Assembly: GCF_001445575.1 (NCBI RefSeq)
Contig: NZ_CP013200.1
Coordinates: 744,001-808,000, forward strand
DNA from: Arthrobacter alpinus
GTDB lineage: Bacteria > Actinomycetota > Actinomycetes > Actinomycetales > Micrococcaceae
Direction of reading: 5' to 3'
Length of the DNA: 64,000 nucleotides
Shown: one piece after another, positions 55,346 to 63,378 of the stretch
Layout: the number at the start of each line of letters is the position of its first letter
Numbering within the stretch: the first letter of the stretch is position 1
Position numbers and translations under genes: made by a program
The notes under the pieces: model-generated
Databases searched by the model: none
Told to the model about the DNA's origin: nothing
Seen by the model: the letters and a program-made list of their open reading frames with translations, nothing else

Positions 55346-56140
55346 ATGACAATCACCGACCACAAGCCCTCCAAGGTGCCTGCCGCAGAGAACACCCTGC
55401 GCATTTTGAAACTGCTTTCCGCCAAGCGTGGACCACTGGCGGCTTCAACTATTGCTACAACCTTGGATTTGCCTCGATCCAGCGTCTATCACCTGCTCGG
55501 CGTTATGGAGCAAAGCGGATTCGTCATGCACCTGCATGAAGAGCAGCGCTACGGCCTGGGGGTTGCCGCCTTTGAGCTCAGCAGTGCATATTCCCGGCAG
55601 GAACCTCTCTCCCGGTTGGGCCGGCCACTGCTTGCATCCCTTGTGGACAGAGTGGGTGAAAGCGCCCACCTGGCGGTCCTGCATGGGCGCGATGTTTTGT
55701 ACATTGTGGAGGAGCGGGCCAAGAACCGGCCGTCTCTGGTGACCGATGTTGGGGTGCGGTTGCCCAGCCATCTCACGGCCAGCGGTCGGGCCATTTTGGC
55801 GGCGCTACCGAAATCACAGGTCCGGGCGCTCTATCCCAATGCGGCGGCATTCAGCTCACTGACCGAGGTGCCCAACCCCATCATCAAATACTCAACCTTG
55901 TCCGGCCATTTGGATCAGGTGCGGATCCGCGGCTACTCCACCGAAAGTGGGGAAGTGAGCGACGGCTTCGGGTCCGTTGCTGCTGCCGTAACCGATCATC
56001 TGGGCTGGCCCGTGGCCGCCGTCGCCGTGACATTCCTGGAAGAAAAAGTGCCAGCTGAGCAGCGGATCAAACTGGCCGAACGCGTCGCTCAGGTGGCCGG
56101 GGAACTTTCTACGAGGATTTACGGCCGCCGCGAGGGCTGA
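55346..56140 (+). CDS. IclR-family regulator of the histidine-utilisation region (HutR-like)
   Basis: The 264-aa protein has the IclR winged HTH at about residues 10-60 (LRILKLLSAKRGPLAASTIATTLDLPRSSVYHLLGVME) and an effector domain (VGESAHLAVLHGRDVLYI, HLTASGRAILAALP, GSVAAAVTDHLGWPVAAV). ATG 55346 follows GAGGGG. The C-terminal end GELSTRIYGRREG is found again, altered, at 57479-57544. It lies between a permease gene and hutH, so it may control both. Confidence 0.88.
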   Translation: MTITDHKPSKVPAAENTLRILKLLSAKRGPLAASTIATTLDLPRSSVYHLLGVMEQSGFVMHLHEEQRYGLGVAAFELSSAYSRQEPLSRLGRPLLASLVDRVGESAHLAVLHGRDVLYIVEERAKNRPSLVTDVGVRLPSHLTASGRAILAALPKSQVRALYPNAAAFSSLTEVPNPIIKYSTLSGHLDQVRIRGYSTESGEVSDGFGSVAAAVTDHLGWPVAAVAVTFLEEKVPAEQRIKLAERVAQVAGELSTRIYGRREG

Positions 56141-56150
56141 TTGGCTGCGT

Positions 56151-56260
56151 GGGGGTAGTTATTACCAAATGAGCCCGGTGGGCCGTGCACGGATTGTAAT
56201 AACTACCCCCGGACGCGCTGGGAACGTCCGCGGCGTTGGCGAATGGTATCGACTACCCCC
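56151..56260. repeat. 110-bp repeat with three GGGGGTAGTTATTACCA motifs (left copy)
   Basis: The unit contains the 17-bp motif GGGGGTAGTTATTACCA forward at 56151-56167 and, in reverse, at 56194-56210 and 56244-56260. The first two form an inverted repeat. It begins ten bases after the iclR stop codon and ends 14 bases before the stop of the AbiEi-like gene. A second copy is at 57350-57460. Confidence 0.9.
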
Positions 56261-56273
56261 GCCCCCGATTGGT

Positions 56274-57236
56274 TCATCTCAGCGGTATTCCGGCCTCATG
56301 TAGCAGCTGAATCAGTCGGCGCGGGTCCCTCAGGTCCTCCCAAATCCAGCGGATGACGTTGTAGCCCTTTGCCCGGAGCCGGTCTTCCCGCAACTTCTCC
56401 GCGACCACCACTTGGGCAGGGGTTCTACCTCTCAAGTATTTCTGGGAGGAGTATTTTTCGTAGCCATCGAATTCGCCGAATGTTTTCTGCTCTTCCCAGT
56501 CAAAATCTGGCCGCCCAATAAAGCCGCGACTGTCAGAAATGAATGTTTGAAGCGCAGGTAACTTAAAGCCGTGTTCAATCATGATGGCTCGGCTTAACGA
56601 TTCGCCGGCCGACTCAGACAATGGATCTGCCACGGTGAGGACCCGCTCAACGCGACCACGTTGAGTTGCATTGGGCAACAATGCGGTGGCGGCCCGGACG
56701 TCGTCCTCGCTGAAGAATTGTTGCGGGTTGCCAGGCGATCCTGACAATGGAATTCGCTGGAGCAGTTTGTCCATTGTTGGCAACGAACCTGTCAGTGGGA
56801 GACGAACGGCAAGATCCCTCGCTGTTTGCGGTGGCGGTGTGAGAAATACGCCGAACATTTCCCACGGCGGCGGATCGCCAGCTACGGCGTTCACACGGCG
56901 CACGCCGCGGTTACTTTGACCGCCACTTCGTCCAGGAGAAACAACCGTTTGAACTTCGCTTGGCACTCCGATGACTGGCAAGCCCATGATCTGAGCTGCG
57001 GACTCCCTAGCGAAAACGGGCGCATTCCGAGCCGATTCATGCACGGCCTGAATGCGCATCCTGTATTTTTCCCACGGTAAGAGCGAATCCCACACCTCAG
57101 TTGGCAGGTAGAGACCGCGGTGAATTCGAAACAATTGTCCCGAGGCGGCCTGCCTGGCAAGTCTGCGGGCCGAGTATTCATCCGCGAACTTGCTTGAAGG
57201 AGTGATGAACGGCGGGAGCTGGAAGGTAGTCATCAT
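56274..57236 (-). CDS. AbiEi-type winged-helix protein with DUF559/Vsr-like nuclease domain
   Basis: The 320-residue protein has an N-terminal winged-helix region like the AbiEi antitoxin (SARRLARQAASGQLFRIHRGLYLPTEVW) and a C-terminal DUF559-like (restriction-endonuclease fold) region, GRPDFDWEEQKTFGEFDGYEKY, then VAEKLREDRLRAKGYNVIRWIWEDLRDP, with a plausible D/E-x-D-G-x-x-K active site. Such actinobacterial proteins are common, strain-variable and of unknown role; links to phage defence or DNA repair are speculation. It starts at ATG 57236 or 57233. Two 110-bp repeats flank it. Confidence 0.8.
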   Translation of the reverse strand: MMTTFQLPPFITPSSKFADEYSARRLARQAASGQLFRIHRGLYLPTEVWDSLLPWEKYRMRIQAVHESARNAPVFARESAAQIMGLPVIGVPSEVQTVVSPGRSGGQSNRGVRRVNAVAGDPPPWEMFGVFLTPPPQTARDLAVRLPLTGSLPTMDKLLQRIPLSGSPGNPQQFFSEDDVRAATALLPNATQRGRVERVLTVADPLSESAGESLSRAIMIEHGFKLPALQTFISDSRGFIGRPDFDWEEQKTFGEFDGYEKYSSQKYLRGRTPAQVVVAEKLREDRLRAKGYNVIRWIWEDLRDPRRLIQLLHEAGIPLR

Positions 57237-57349
57237 TCTAGGTTCCGGCTCAGCTTCGTGGGGCGACAGGCCAATGCTGCCAAATGTGGATATGCCCGTA
57301 CTTGCGCGGCCTGTGGAGTAATCGAAGGGGTCTTCTGCGTAGGAGCAAC

Positions 57350-57460
57350 GGGGGTAGTTGTTACCAAATGCGCCCGTTGGGCCATGTGCGATTGGTAATA
57401 ACTACCCCCGGACGTGCCGGGAATGTCCGAGGCGGTGGCGAATGGCAATAACTACCCCGG
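57350..57460. repeat. 110-bp repeat with three GGGGGTAGTTATTACCA-like motifs (right copy)
   Basis: The same layout as the left copy at 56151: forward motif at 57350-57366 and reverse motifs at 57393-57409 and 57443-57459. The two copies are direct repeats of about 80 percent identity by eye. It lies in the 463-base gene-free stretch 57237-57699 between the AbiEi-like gene and hutH, together with the iclR tail copy. Confidence 0.9.
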
Positions 57461-57478
57461 GCTGCGTGGAGAATGCAC

Positions 57479-57544
57479 GCACGTGCCGTCGCCAAGATGG
57501 CCGGGGAGCTTTCAGCGACGATCTACGGCCGCCGCGAGGGTTAG
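57479..57544 (+). pseudogene. Second, diverged copy of the 3' end of iclR
   Basis: The frame reads ARAVAKMAGELSATIYGRREG followed by TAG, matching the real IclR C-terminus RVAQVAGELSTRIYGRREG residue by residue, with many silent differences. The flanking CTGA-TGGCTG and GGGGGT also match the sequence after iclR. It has no start codon and no upstream homology. It is most simply a leftover of another iclR allele, created when the AbiEi-like segment was inserted. Confidence 0.85.
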
Positions 57545-57699
57545 CGAGGGCTGAGTGGCTGTTCGGGGGTTCTGCTGCGGCTCAGGGGCGAAGCGGTGGC
57601 ATGTCTGGAATCCCGGATACCCCACGCCAAATGCCGCTGATTTCCGCACGGTAAAGCGGAATAGTGGGGACCAAGACTGCCACAACAAAAGGATCCGCC

Positions 57700-59268
57700 A
57701 TGACTGCCGCCCAGCCCCAAGAAGTCACCCTCTCCGCAACCGGGGTCACCCCCGAAGACGTCATCGCCGTGGCCCGCCACAATGCCAAGGTGATGATCAG
57801 TGCGGAGGCGCTGGCCGGCGTCGAACGCGTCAGGGAACATATTGAAAAGTTGGCGCATTCTGAGACGCCTGCCTACGGCATTTCCACGGGCTTCGGGGCG
57901 CTGGCCAACCGCCACATTCCGGCGGACATGCGCACGCAGCTGCAGAAATCGCTCATCCGCTCCCACTCCGCCGGCATGGGCCCTGCCGTGGAGCGCGAGG
58001 TGGTGCGGGCGCTGATGTTCCTGCGCGCCAAAACTCTGGCCAGCGGACGGACCGGTGTGCGCCCCGTGGTCCTGCAAACCATGGTGGACGTGCTCAACGC
58101 CGGGATTACGCCGGTAGTCCGCGAATTCGGTTCGCTCGGCTGTTCAGGCGACCTGGCACCGCTCTCGCATTGCGCGCTGGTCCTCATGGGTGAGGGTGAG
58201 GCGGCAGGGCCCGACGGCGCCATCCGTCCCGTCCCTGAACTCCTCGCCGAGGCTGACATTGCGCCGGTGGAATTGGCAGAAAAGGAAGGCCTGGCGCTGG
58301 TCAACGGCACTGACGGCATGCTTGGAATGCTCCTGATGGCCATCGCGGACCTGCGGCTTTTACTCACGACGGCGGATATCACCGCGGCGTTGAGCGTCGA
58401 GGGGCTGCTCGGTACCGATCAGGTGTTCGTGCCGGAGCTGCACATGGAGCTGCGCCCGCATCCGGGTCAGGCGGCGAGTGCCGAGAACATGCTGGCTGTG
58501 CTGGCCAACTCGCCGATCGTGGCCTCGCACAGGGTGGGCGATTCCCGCGTGCAGGATGCCTACTCGCTGCGTTGCGCCCCGCAGGTGGCCGGCGCCGCCC
58601 GCGACACCGTGAACCACGCGCTCATGGTGGCTACCCGCGAGCTCGCCGCCGCGATTGACAACCCCGTAGTGCTCCCGGATGGTCGCGTGAGCTCCAACGG
58701 CAACTTCCATGGGGCGCCGGTGGCGTACGTGCTGGACTTCCTTGCCATTGTTTCCGCCGATGTTGCCTCGATCGCCGAGCGCCGCACCGACCGGATGCTG
58801 GATCCGGCACGCTCCCACGGACTGCCCGCCTTCCTGGCCGGCGATCCCGGTGTCGACTCCGGTCTGATGATCGCCCAGTACACGCAGGCCGGGCTGGTCT
58901 CGGACTCCAAGCGCCTGGCCGTCCCTGCCTCCGTTGACTCCATTCCCAGCTCCGCCATGCAGGAGGACCACGTCTCTATGGGCTGGCACGCGGCCCGGAA
59001 ACTGCGTAAGTCCGTGGAGAATCTGCGTCGCGTCCTCGCTATTGAGCTGGTCACGGCCACCCGTGCCATCGACATGCGCACTTCCATGTCCGACGGCGTA
59101 CTGGTCCCCGGCCCGGCTGGCGCCGCTGTGATTGAGCTACTTCGCGCCACGGTTCCCGGACCGGGCAGCGACCGTTTCCTCTCGCCCGAACTTGAAGAAG
59201 CTGACCGCTTGGTGGGCTCCGGGGCCATCCGCGCCGCCGCAGAGCTGGCCACGGGGCCGCTCAACTAG
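57700..59268 (+). CDS. hutH: Histidine ammonia-lyase
   Basis: HutH removes ammonia from histidine to give urocanate, using the self-made MIO group. In this 522-aa protein the MIO-forming tripeptide is Cys148-Ser149-Gly150 in GSLGCSGDLAPLSH; many homologues have Ala-Ser-Gly, and Cys at this position occurs in some Actinobacteria. Also present are YGISTGFGALAN (near residue 53, active-site Tyr), RVQDAYSLRC and SSNGNFHG. ATG 57700 has AAAGGA upstream. Confidence 0.95.
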   Translation: MTAAQPQEVTLSATGVTPEDVIAVARHNAKVMISAEALAGVERVREHIEKLAHSETPAYGISTGFGALANRHIPADMRTQLQKSLIRSHSAGMGPAVEREVVRALMFLRAKTLASGRTGVRPVVLQTMVDVLNAGITPVVREFGSLGCSGDLAPLSHCALVLMGEGEAAGPDGAIRPVPELLAEADIAPVELAEKEGLALVNGTDGMLGMLLMAIADLRLLLTTADITAALSVEGLLGTDQVFVPELHMELRPHPGQAASAENMLAVLANSPIVASHRVGDSRVQDAYSLRCAPQVAGAARDTVNHALMVATRELAAAIDNPVVLPDGRVSSNGNFHGAPVAYVLDFLAIVSADVASIAERRTDRMLDPARSHGLPAFLAGDPGVDSGLMIAQYTQAGLVSDSKRLAVPASVDSIPSSAMQEDHVSMGWHAARKLRKSVENLRRVLAIELVTATRAIDMRTSMSDGVLVPGPAGAAVIELLRATVPGPGSDRFLSPELEEADRLVGSGAIRAAAELATGPLN

Positions 59269-59275
59269 CCTGCTG

Positions 59276-59339
59276 CGCATCGAGGTGACACTTAATGCTG
59301 ATGTTGCGGGGCAGCAGCAGTAAGTGTCACCTCGATGCG
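59276..59339. repeat. Perfect 19-bp inverted repeat after hutH
   Basis: Arms CGCATCGAGGTGACACTTA (59276-59294) and its exact complement (59321-59339) enclose 26 bases that continue the stem with TGCTG/CAGCA. It follows hutH by seven bases and precedes genes on the same strand. There is no T-run. Confidence 0.9.
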
Positions 59340-59460
59340 GGGGAGCGGCGCCCCGCGGCTGTGAAGAATTCCCGTTCGATTCCTCTCGACAGTCTTAGCC
59401 CAGCGGTGTTTAATATTTGGTACGTTGTGATTCAAACGTATATTCGAATGGAATCCTTTC

Positions 59461-61191
59461 TTGAAACTCTTCCGGCTGGCCATCCACCACGCAAAACCGT
59501 ACTGGGCCTGGGTTGTGGCCGTGGTGGTACTGCAACTCATTTCCACCATCGCGGCACTGTACCTGCCCAGCCTCAATGCCCAGATCATTGACCAGGGCAT
59601 TTCCAAGGGCGACACCGGCTTCATCTGGTCCACCGGTGTGACCATGATCGTGGTGTGCTTTGTCCAGGTAATTTCGGCCATTGGCGGCATCTACTTCGGC
59701 GCCCGCACGGCCATGGCCATTGGCCGGGATCTGCGCCGCGAGGTGTACTACCGGGTCAACGCCCTCGGTGCCCTGGATGTGAGTCGCTTCGGCACGGCCA
59801 CGCTGATCACGCGCAACACCAACGACGTCCAGCAAGTCCAGATGCTGGTGCTCATGGCGTTGAACTTCATGGTTTCCACTCCCATCATGTGCATTGGCGG
59901 GATCATCATGGCCCTGCGCGAGGACGTGGGCCTGTCGTGGCTGCTGTGGGTTTCCGTGCCGTTGCTGTTCATTGTGGTGGGCTTCCTGGTGGTCAAGCTG
60001 CTGCCGCTGTTCCGTGAAATGCAGGACCGGATCGATACCGTCAATGGCGTGCTGCGTGAGCAGATCACCGGCATCCGCGTTATCCGTGCCTTTGTTCGCG
60101 AGAAGTTTGAGGCGCAGCGCTACCGCGAAGCCAACATGGACCTGACCCGTGTTTCGGTGCGTGTGGGCAACTTGTTTGTGCTCATGTTCCCCGTCATCAT
60201 GATGATCCTGCACCTGGCCACCGCGGCCGTGCTGTGGTTTGGCGGGCACCGGGTCGACGCCGGTTCCATGCAGATTGGTTCGCTCACCGCATTCCTGCAA
60301 TATCTCCTGCAGATTCTGGTTGCCGTCATGATGGGCGTCTTCATGGTCATGATGATTCCCCGCGCCGCTATCTCCGCCGAACGCCTTGATGACGTGCTCA
60401 CGGCCGAGCCCAGCCTGACGGTACCGGCGGCTCGCGAGCTCCCGGTGACTCACGCCGTCGAATTTTCATCGGTGTCCTTTGGGTATCCCGGTGCCGAGCG
60501 GCCCGTGCTGAATAACGTTTCGTTTACCGCTGAGGCAGGAAAAACGACGGCGATTGTCGGCTCCACCGGTTCCGGCAAGTCCACGCTGTTGAACCTCATA
60601 CCCCGCCTTTTCGATCCGCAGGACGGTTCGGTGCGCATTGGCGGCGTGGACGTCAGCGAGCTCAGCCGCAAGCAGTTGGCGGAGTTGGTGGGCCTGGTGC
60701 CGCAGAAGCCGTACCTGTTCTCCGGATCTGTGGCGAGCAACCTGAAGTTTGGCCGCCCCGACGCGGACGATTCCGAGCTGTGGGAGGCGCTGCGGGTGGC
60801 CCAGGCCAAGGACTTTGTGGAAGAGAAGCCCAAACAGCTGGCTACACCCATCGCCCAGGGCGGCACCAACGTCTCCGGAGGGCAACGTCAGCGGCTGTGC
60901 ATTGCCCGTGCGCTCGCGGCCCGCCCCCGCATTTACCTGTTCGACGATTCCTTCTCGGCGCTCGATGTGGCCACCGACCAGCGGTTGCGCGAATCCCTGC
61001 ACGGCGCCACCACCGGGGCCACCATGATCATTGTGGCCCAGCGCATCTCCACCATCCGGGAAGCCGATCACATCATTGTGCTCGACGGCGGCGAAATAGT
61101 GGGCGCAGGCAGCCATGACGAACTGCTCGAAAGCAATGAAACGTACCGCGAAATTGTTGAATCTCAGCTCAGTATTGAAGGAGTGTCCTGA
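59461..61191 (+). CDS. ABC exporter half-transporter with a degenerate catalytic site (BmrC/LmrC-like)
   Basis: The 576-residue protein has a six-helix membrane domain (residues about 1-310) and an ATPase domain with Walker A GSTGSGKST (from about 367), signature VSGGQRQR and Walker B YLFDD. The catalytic Glu after Walker B is replaced by Asp496 (FDDSFSALD), as in the degenerate half of heterodimeric exporters such as BmrCD, LmrCD and TM287/288. The start is TTG 59461 after GGAAT; the nearby ATG at 59448 is out of frame. It overlaps its partner by one base. Confidence 0.9.
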   Translation: MKLFRLAIHHAKPYWAWVVAVVVLQLISTIAALYLPSLNAQIIDQGISKGDTGFIWSTGVTMIVVCFVQVISAIGGIYFGARTAMAIGRDLRREVYYRVNALGALDVSRFGTATLITRNTNDVQQVQMLVLMALNFMVSTPIMCIGGIIMALREDVGLSWLLWVSVPLLFIVVGFLVVKLLPLFREMQDRIDTVNGVLREQITGIRVIRAFVREKFEAQRYREANMDLTRVSVRVGNLFVLMFPVIMMILHLATAAVLWFGGHRVDAGSMQIGSLTAFLQYLLQILVAVMMGVFMVMMIPRAAISAERLDDVLTAEPSLTVPAARELPVTHAVEFSSVSFGYPGAERPVLNNVSFTAEAGKTTAIVGSTGSGKSTLLNLIPRLFDPQDGSVRIGGVDVSELSRKQLAELVGLVPQKPYLFSGSVASNLKFGRPDADDSELWEALRVAQAKDFVEEKPKQLATPIAQGGTNVSGGQRQRLCIARALAARPRIYLFDDSFSALDVATDQRLRESLHGATTGATMIIVAQRISTIREADHIIVLDGGEIVGAGSHDELLESNETYREIVESQLSIEGVS

Positions 61192-63221
61192 TGGCGCGCA
61201 AAGCAAAGGACGCGAAGTCCTTGAAGCAGGCGCCGGAGATGGACGCGCTGGACGAAGAGCTGGTCCCCGAGTACAAGCCCAGCGAGGCTGACGGGGACAT
61301 GTTTGGTGGCACGCCCGCCAAGAAAGCCGAGCACTTCTGGCCGTCAGTGAAGCGGCTCGTGGGGTTGCTGCGCCCCGAGCGGTTCATGTTCTCTGTGGTC
61401 ATTGCCCTGGTAACAGCCTCCGTGGTGCTGACAGTCATTGCCCCGAAGGTTCTGGGTAAGGCCATGGACGTCATCTTCAACGGCGTCATCGGCTCGCAGC
61501 TGCCCGCTGGTGTCCCGCTCGAGACGATCATTGCCGGCATGCGCGCCGAGGGTAACAACCAAATGGCGGACATGCTCGCCAAAACCAACCTTGTGCCCGG
61601 CGTTGGGATCGACTTTTCCCAACTGAGCCGGTACATCATCTTTGTGCTGGCACTGTATATGGTGGCCTCAACGCTCATGTGGCTACAGGGCTACCTGCTC
61701 AACGCCCTCGTGATGCGTGTGGTGTTCCGCTTGCGCGAGGACATTGAGCGCAAACTCAACCGCCTGCCACTGGGCTACTTTGACACCCGGCAGCGCGGAG
61801 ATTTGATGTCCCGGGTGACCAACGACGTCGACAACATCCAGGCAGCGTTGCAGCAGGCGTTCTCGCAGCTGGTGCAATCCGCGCTGACTGTCATTGGCAT
61901 CGGTGTCATGATGTTCATTGTCTCGTGGCAGCTGGCGCTCATCGCCTTGATCGCCCTGCCGCTGTCTGCCATCATTGCCGGTGTCATTGGCACGCGCTCG
62001 CAGAAGCTCTTCGCCGCCCAGTGGAAGCACACGGGCTCACTTAACGGACACATTGAGGAGACCTTCTCCGGCCTGGAGCTGGTCCGTGCCTATGGCCGCG
62101 ACGAGGAAATGCTGGCCGAGTTCGACGAGCGCAATGATCACCTGTTCAAGGCAGCCTTCGGGGCACAGTTTGTCTCCGGCATGATCATGCCGGCCATGCA
62201 GTTCGTCTCCTACCTCTCCTACGTGCTGGTCGCCGTCGTGGGCGGGTTGCGCGTGGCCACTGGGCAGATGACGCTCGGCGACGCCACCGCCTTCATCCAG
62301 TACTCGCGTGAGTTCTCCCAGCCCATTGGCGAGATGGCTGGCATTGCGAACATGATCCAGTCGGGTGTGGCTTCCGCCGAGCGAACGTTTGAAATTCTCG
62401 ACGCGGAAGAACAGGAAGAGGAGCAGGATTCGGCGCTGCTGCCCGCACAGACTGACGGGCACGTGCGCTTTGAAAACGTCTCCTTCAGCTACTCGCCTGA
62501 CACCCCGCTGATCCGGGATGTCTCCTTCACGGTGCAACCGGGCCAGACCGTGGCCATCGTGGGCCCCACCGGTGCTGGCAAGACCACACTGGTGAACCTC
62601 GTGATGCGCTTCTACGAGCTCACGGGAGGGCGGATCATGCTCGACGGCGTGGACACCCGTGAGCTGTCCCGGGAGCAGGTGCGTGCCCAAGTTGGCATGG
62701 TGCTCCAGGATGCTTGGCTCTTTGAGGGAACCATCCGGGAGAACATCCGCTACGGGCGTCTGGACGCCACCGACGAGGAGATTGTTGCCGCCGCCGAGGC
62801 CACCATGGTGGACAGGTTCGTCCGCCAGCTGCCTGCCGGCTATGACACCATCATTGACGCCGACGGTGGCACTGTCTCTGCTGGCGAACGCCAGCTGCTC
62901 ACCATTGCCCGCGCGTTCATCGCGAAGCCGTCGCTGCTGATTCTGGACGAGGCCACATCCTCCGTGGACACCCGCACCGAACTCCTGGTCCAGCACGCCA
63001 TGGCGGCACTGCGCACGGACCGGACCTCATTCGTGATCGCCCACCGCCTCTCCACCATCCGCGACGCCCACACCATCCTGGTCATGGAGGACGGCGACAT
63101 CGTGGAACACGGCAACCATGAGGAACTGCTCAAACGCCGCGGCGCCTACTACGACCTCTACATGACGCAGTTCCAAGGCGGCCACGGACTAGAAGACGAG
63201 CTCGCCGCAGAGGTTCACTAG
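61191..63221 (+). CDS. ABC exporter half-transporter with a canonical catalytic Glu (BmrD/LmrD-like)
   Basis: The 676-aa partner has an N-terminal acidic extension (about 60 residues), a six-helix domain and an ATPase domain with Walker A GPTGAGKTT, signature VSAGERQLL and Walker B LLILDEATSSVDTR with canonical Glu587. Such heterodimers export lipids, drugs or peptides; the substrate is not visible. Its start overlaps the stop of the first half (TGATG). Confidence 0.92.
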   Translation: MARKAKDAKSLKQAPEMDALDEELVPEYKPSEADGDMFGGTPAKKAEHFWPSVKRLVGLLRPERFMFSVVIALVTASVVLTVIAPKVLGKAMDVIFNGVIGSQLPAGVPLETIIAGMRAEGNNQMADMLAKTNLVPGVGIDFSQLSRYIIFVLALYMVASTLMWLQGYLLNALVMRVVFRLREDIERKLNRLPLGYFDTRQRGDLMSRVTNDVDNIQAALQQAFSQLVQSALTVIGIGVMMFIVSWQLALIALIALPLSAIIAGVIGTRSQKLFAAQWKHTGSLNGHIEETFSGLELVRAYGRDEEMLAEFDERNDHLFKAAFGAQFVSGMIMPAMQFVSYLSYVLVAVVGGLRVATGQMTLGDATAFIQYSREFSQPIGEMAGIANMIQSGVASAERTFEILDAEEQEEEQDSALLPAQTDGHVRFENVSFSYSPDTPLIRDVSFTVQPGQTVAIVGPTGAGKTTLVNLVMRFYELTGGRIMLDGVDTRELSREQVRAQVGMVLQDAWLFEGTIRENIRYGRLDATDEEIVAAAEATMVDRFVRQLPAGYDTIIDADGGTVSAGERQLLTIARAFIAKPSLLILDEATSSVDTRTELLVQHAMAALRTDRTSFVIAHRLSTIRDAHTILVMEDGDIVEHGNHEELLKRRGAYYDLYMTQFQGGHGLEDELAAEVH

Positions 63222-63259
63222 GGTAGAGCGGCGGACCGGTGGCTCGGCCCCGAACGGCC

Positions 63260-63330
63260 GGGCCACTCGCGGGCAGTAAGATTTCTGCGGCCGCGGGCGG
63301 CCTTGGAAATCCATCCCCGCTCCGTGGCCC
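63260..63330. repeat. Modular palindrome sharing inner blocks with the 15.8 kb element (copy 2)
   Basis: TCGCGGGCAGTAAGATTTC (63267-63285) and AATCCATCCCCGCTCCG (63308-63324) are the same as in the element at 15844-15948. The outer arms differ: GGGCCAC (63260-63266) and GTGGCCC (63324-63330), with a CGG/CCG pair two bases further out. It lies between the ABC exporter and convergent hutG. Confidence 0.88.
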
Positions 63331-63378
63331 AACCGCCCGAGGCCGCAAGCCGTTTGGGAGGCAGTGCCGACCCGGCAG

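Noticed and set aside
59410..60453. 347-codon His/Asp/Gly-rich frame antisense to the first ABC half-transporter
   Set aside because: The composition is that expected from reading a high-GC gene on the wrong strand, and there is no ribosome site.
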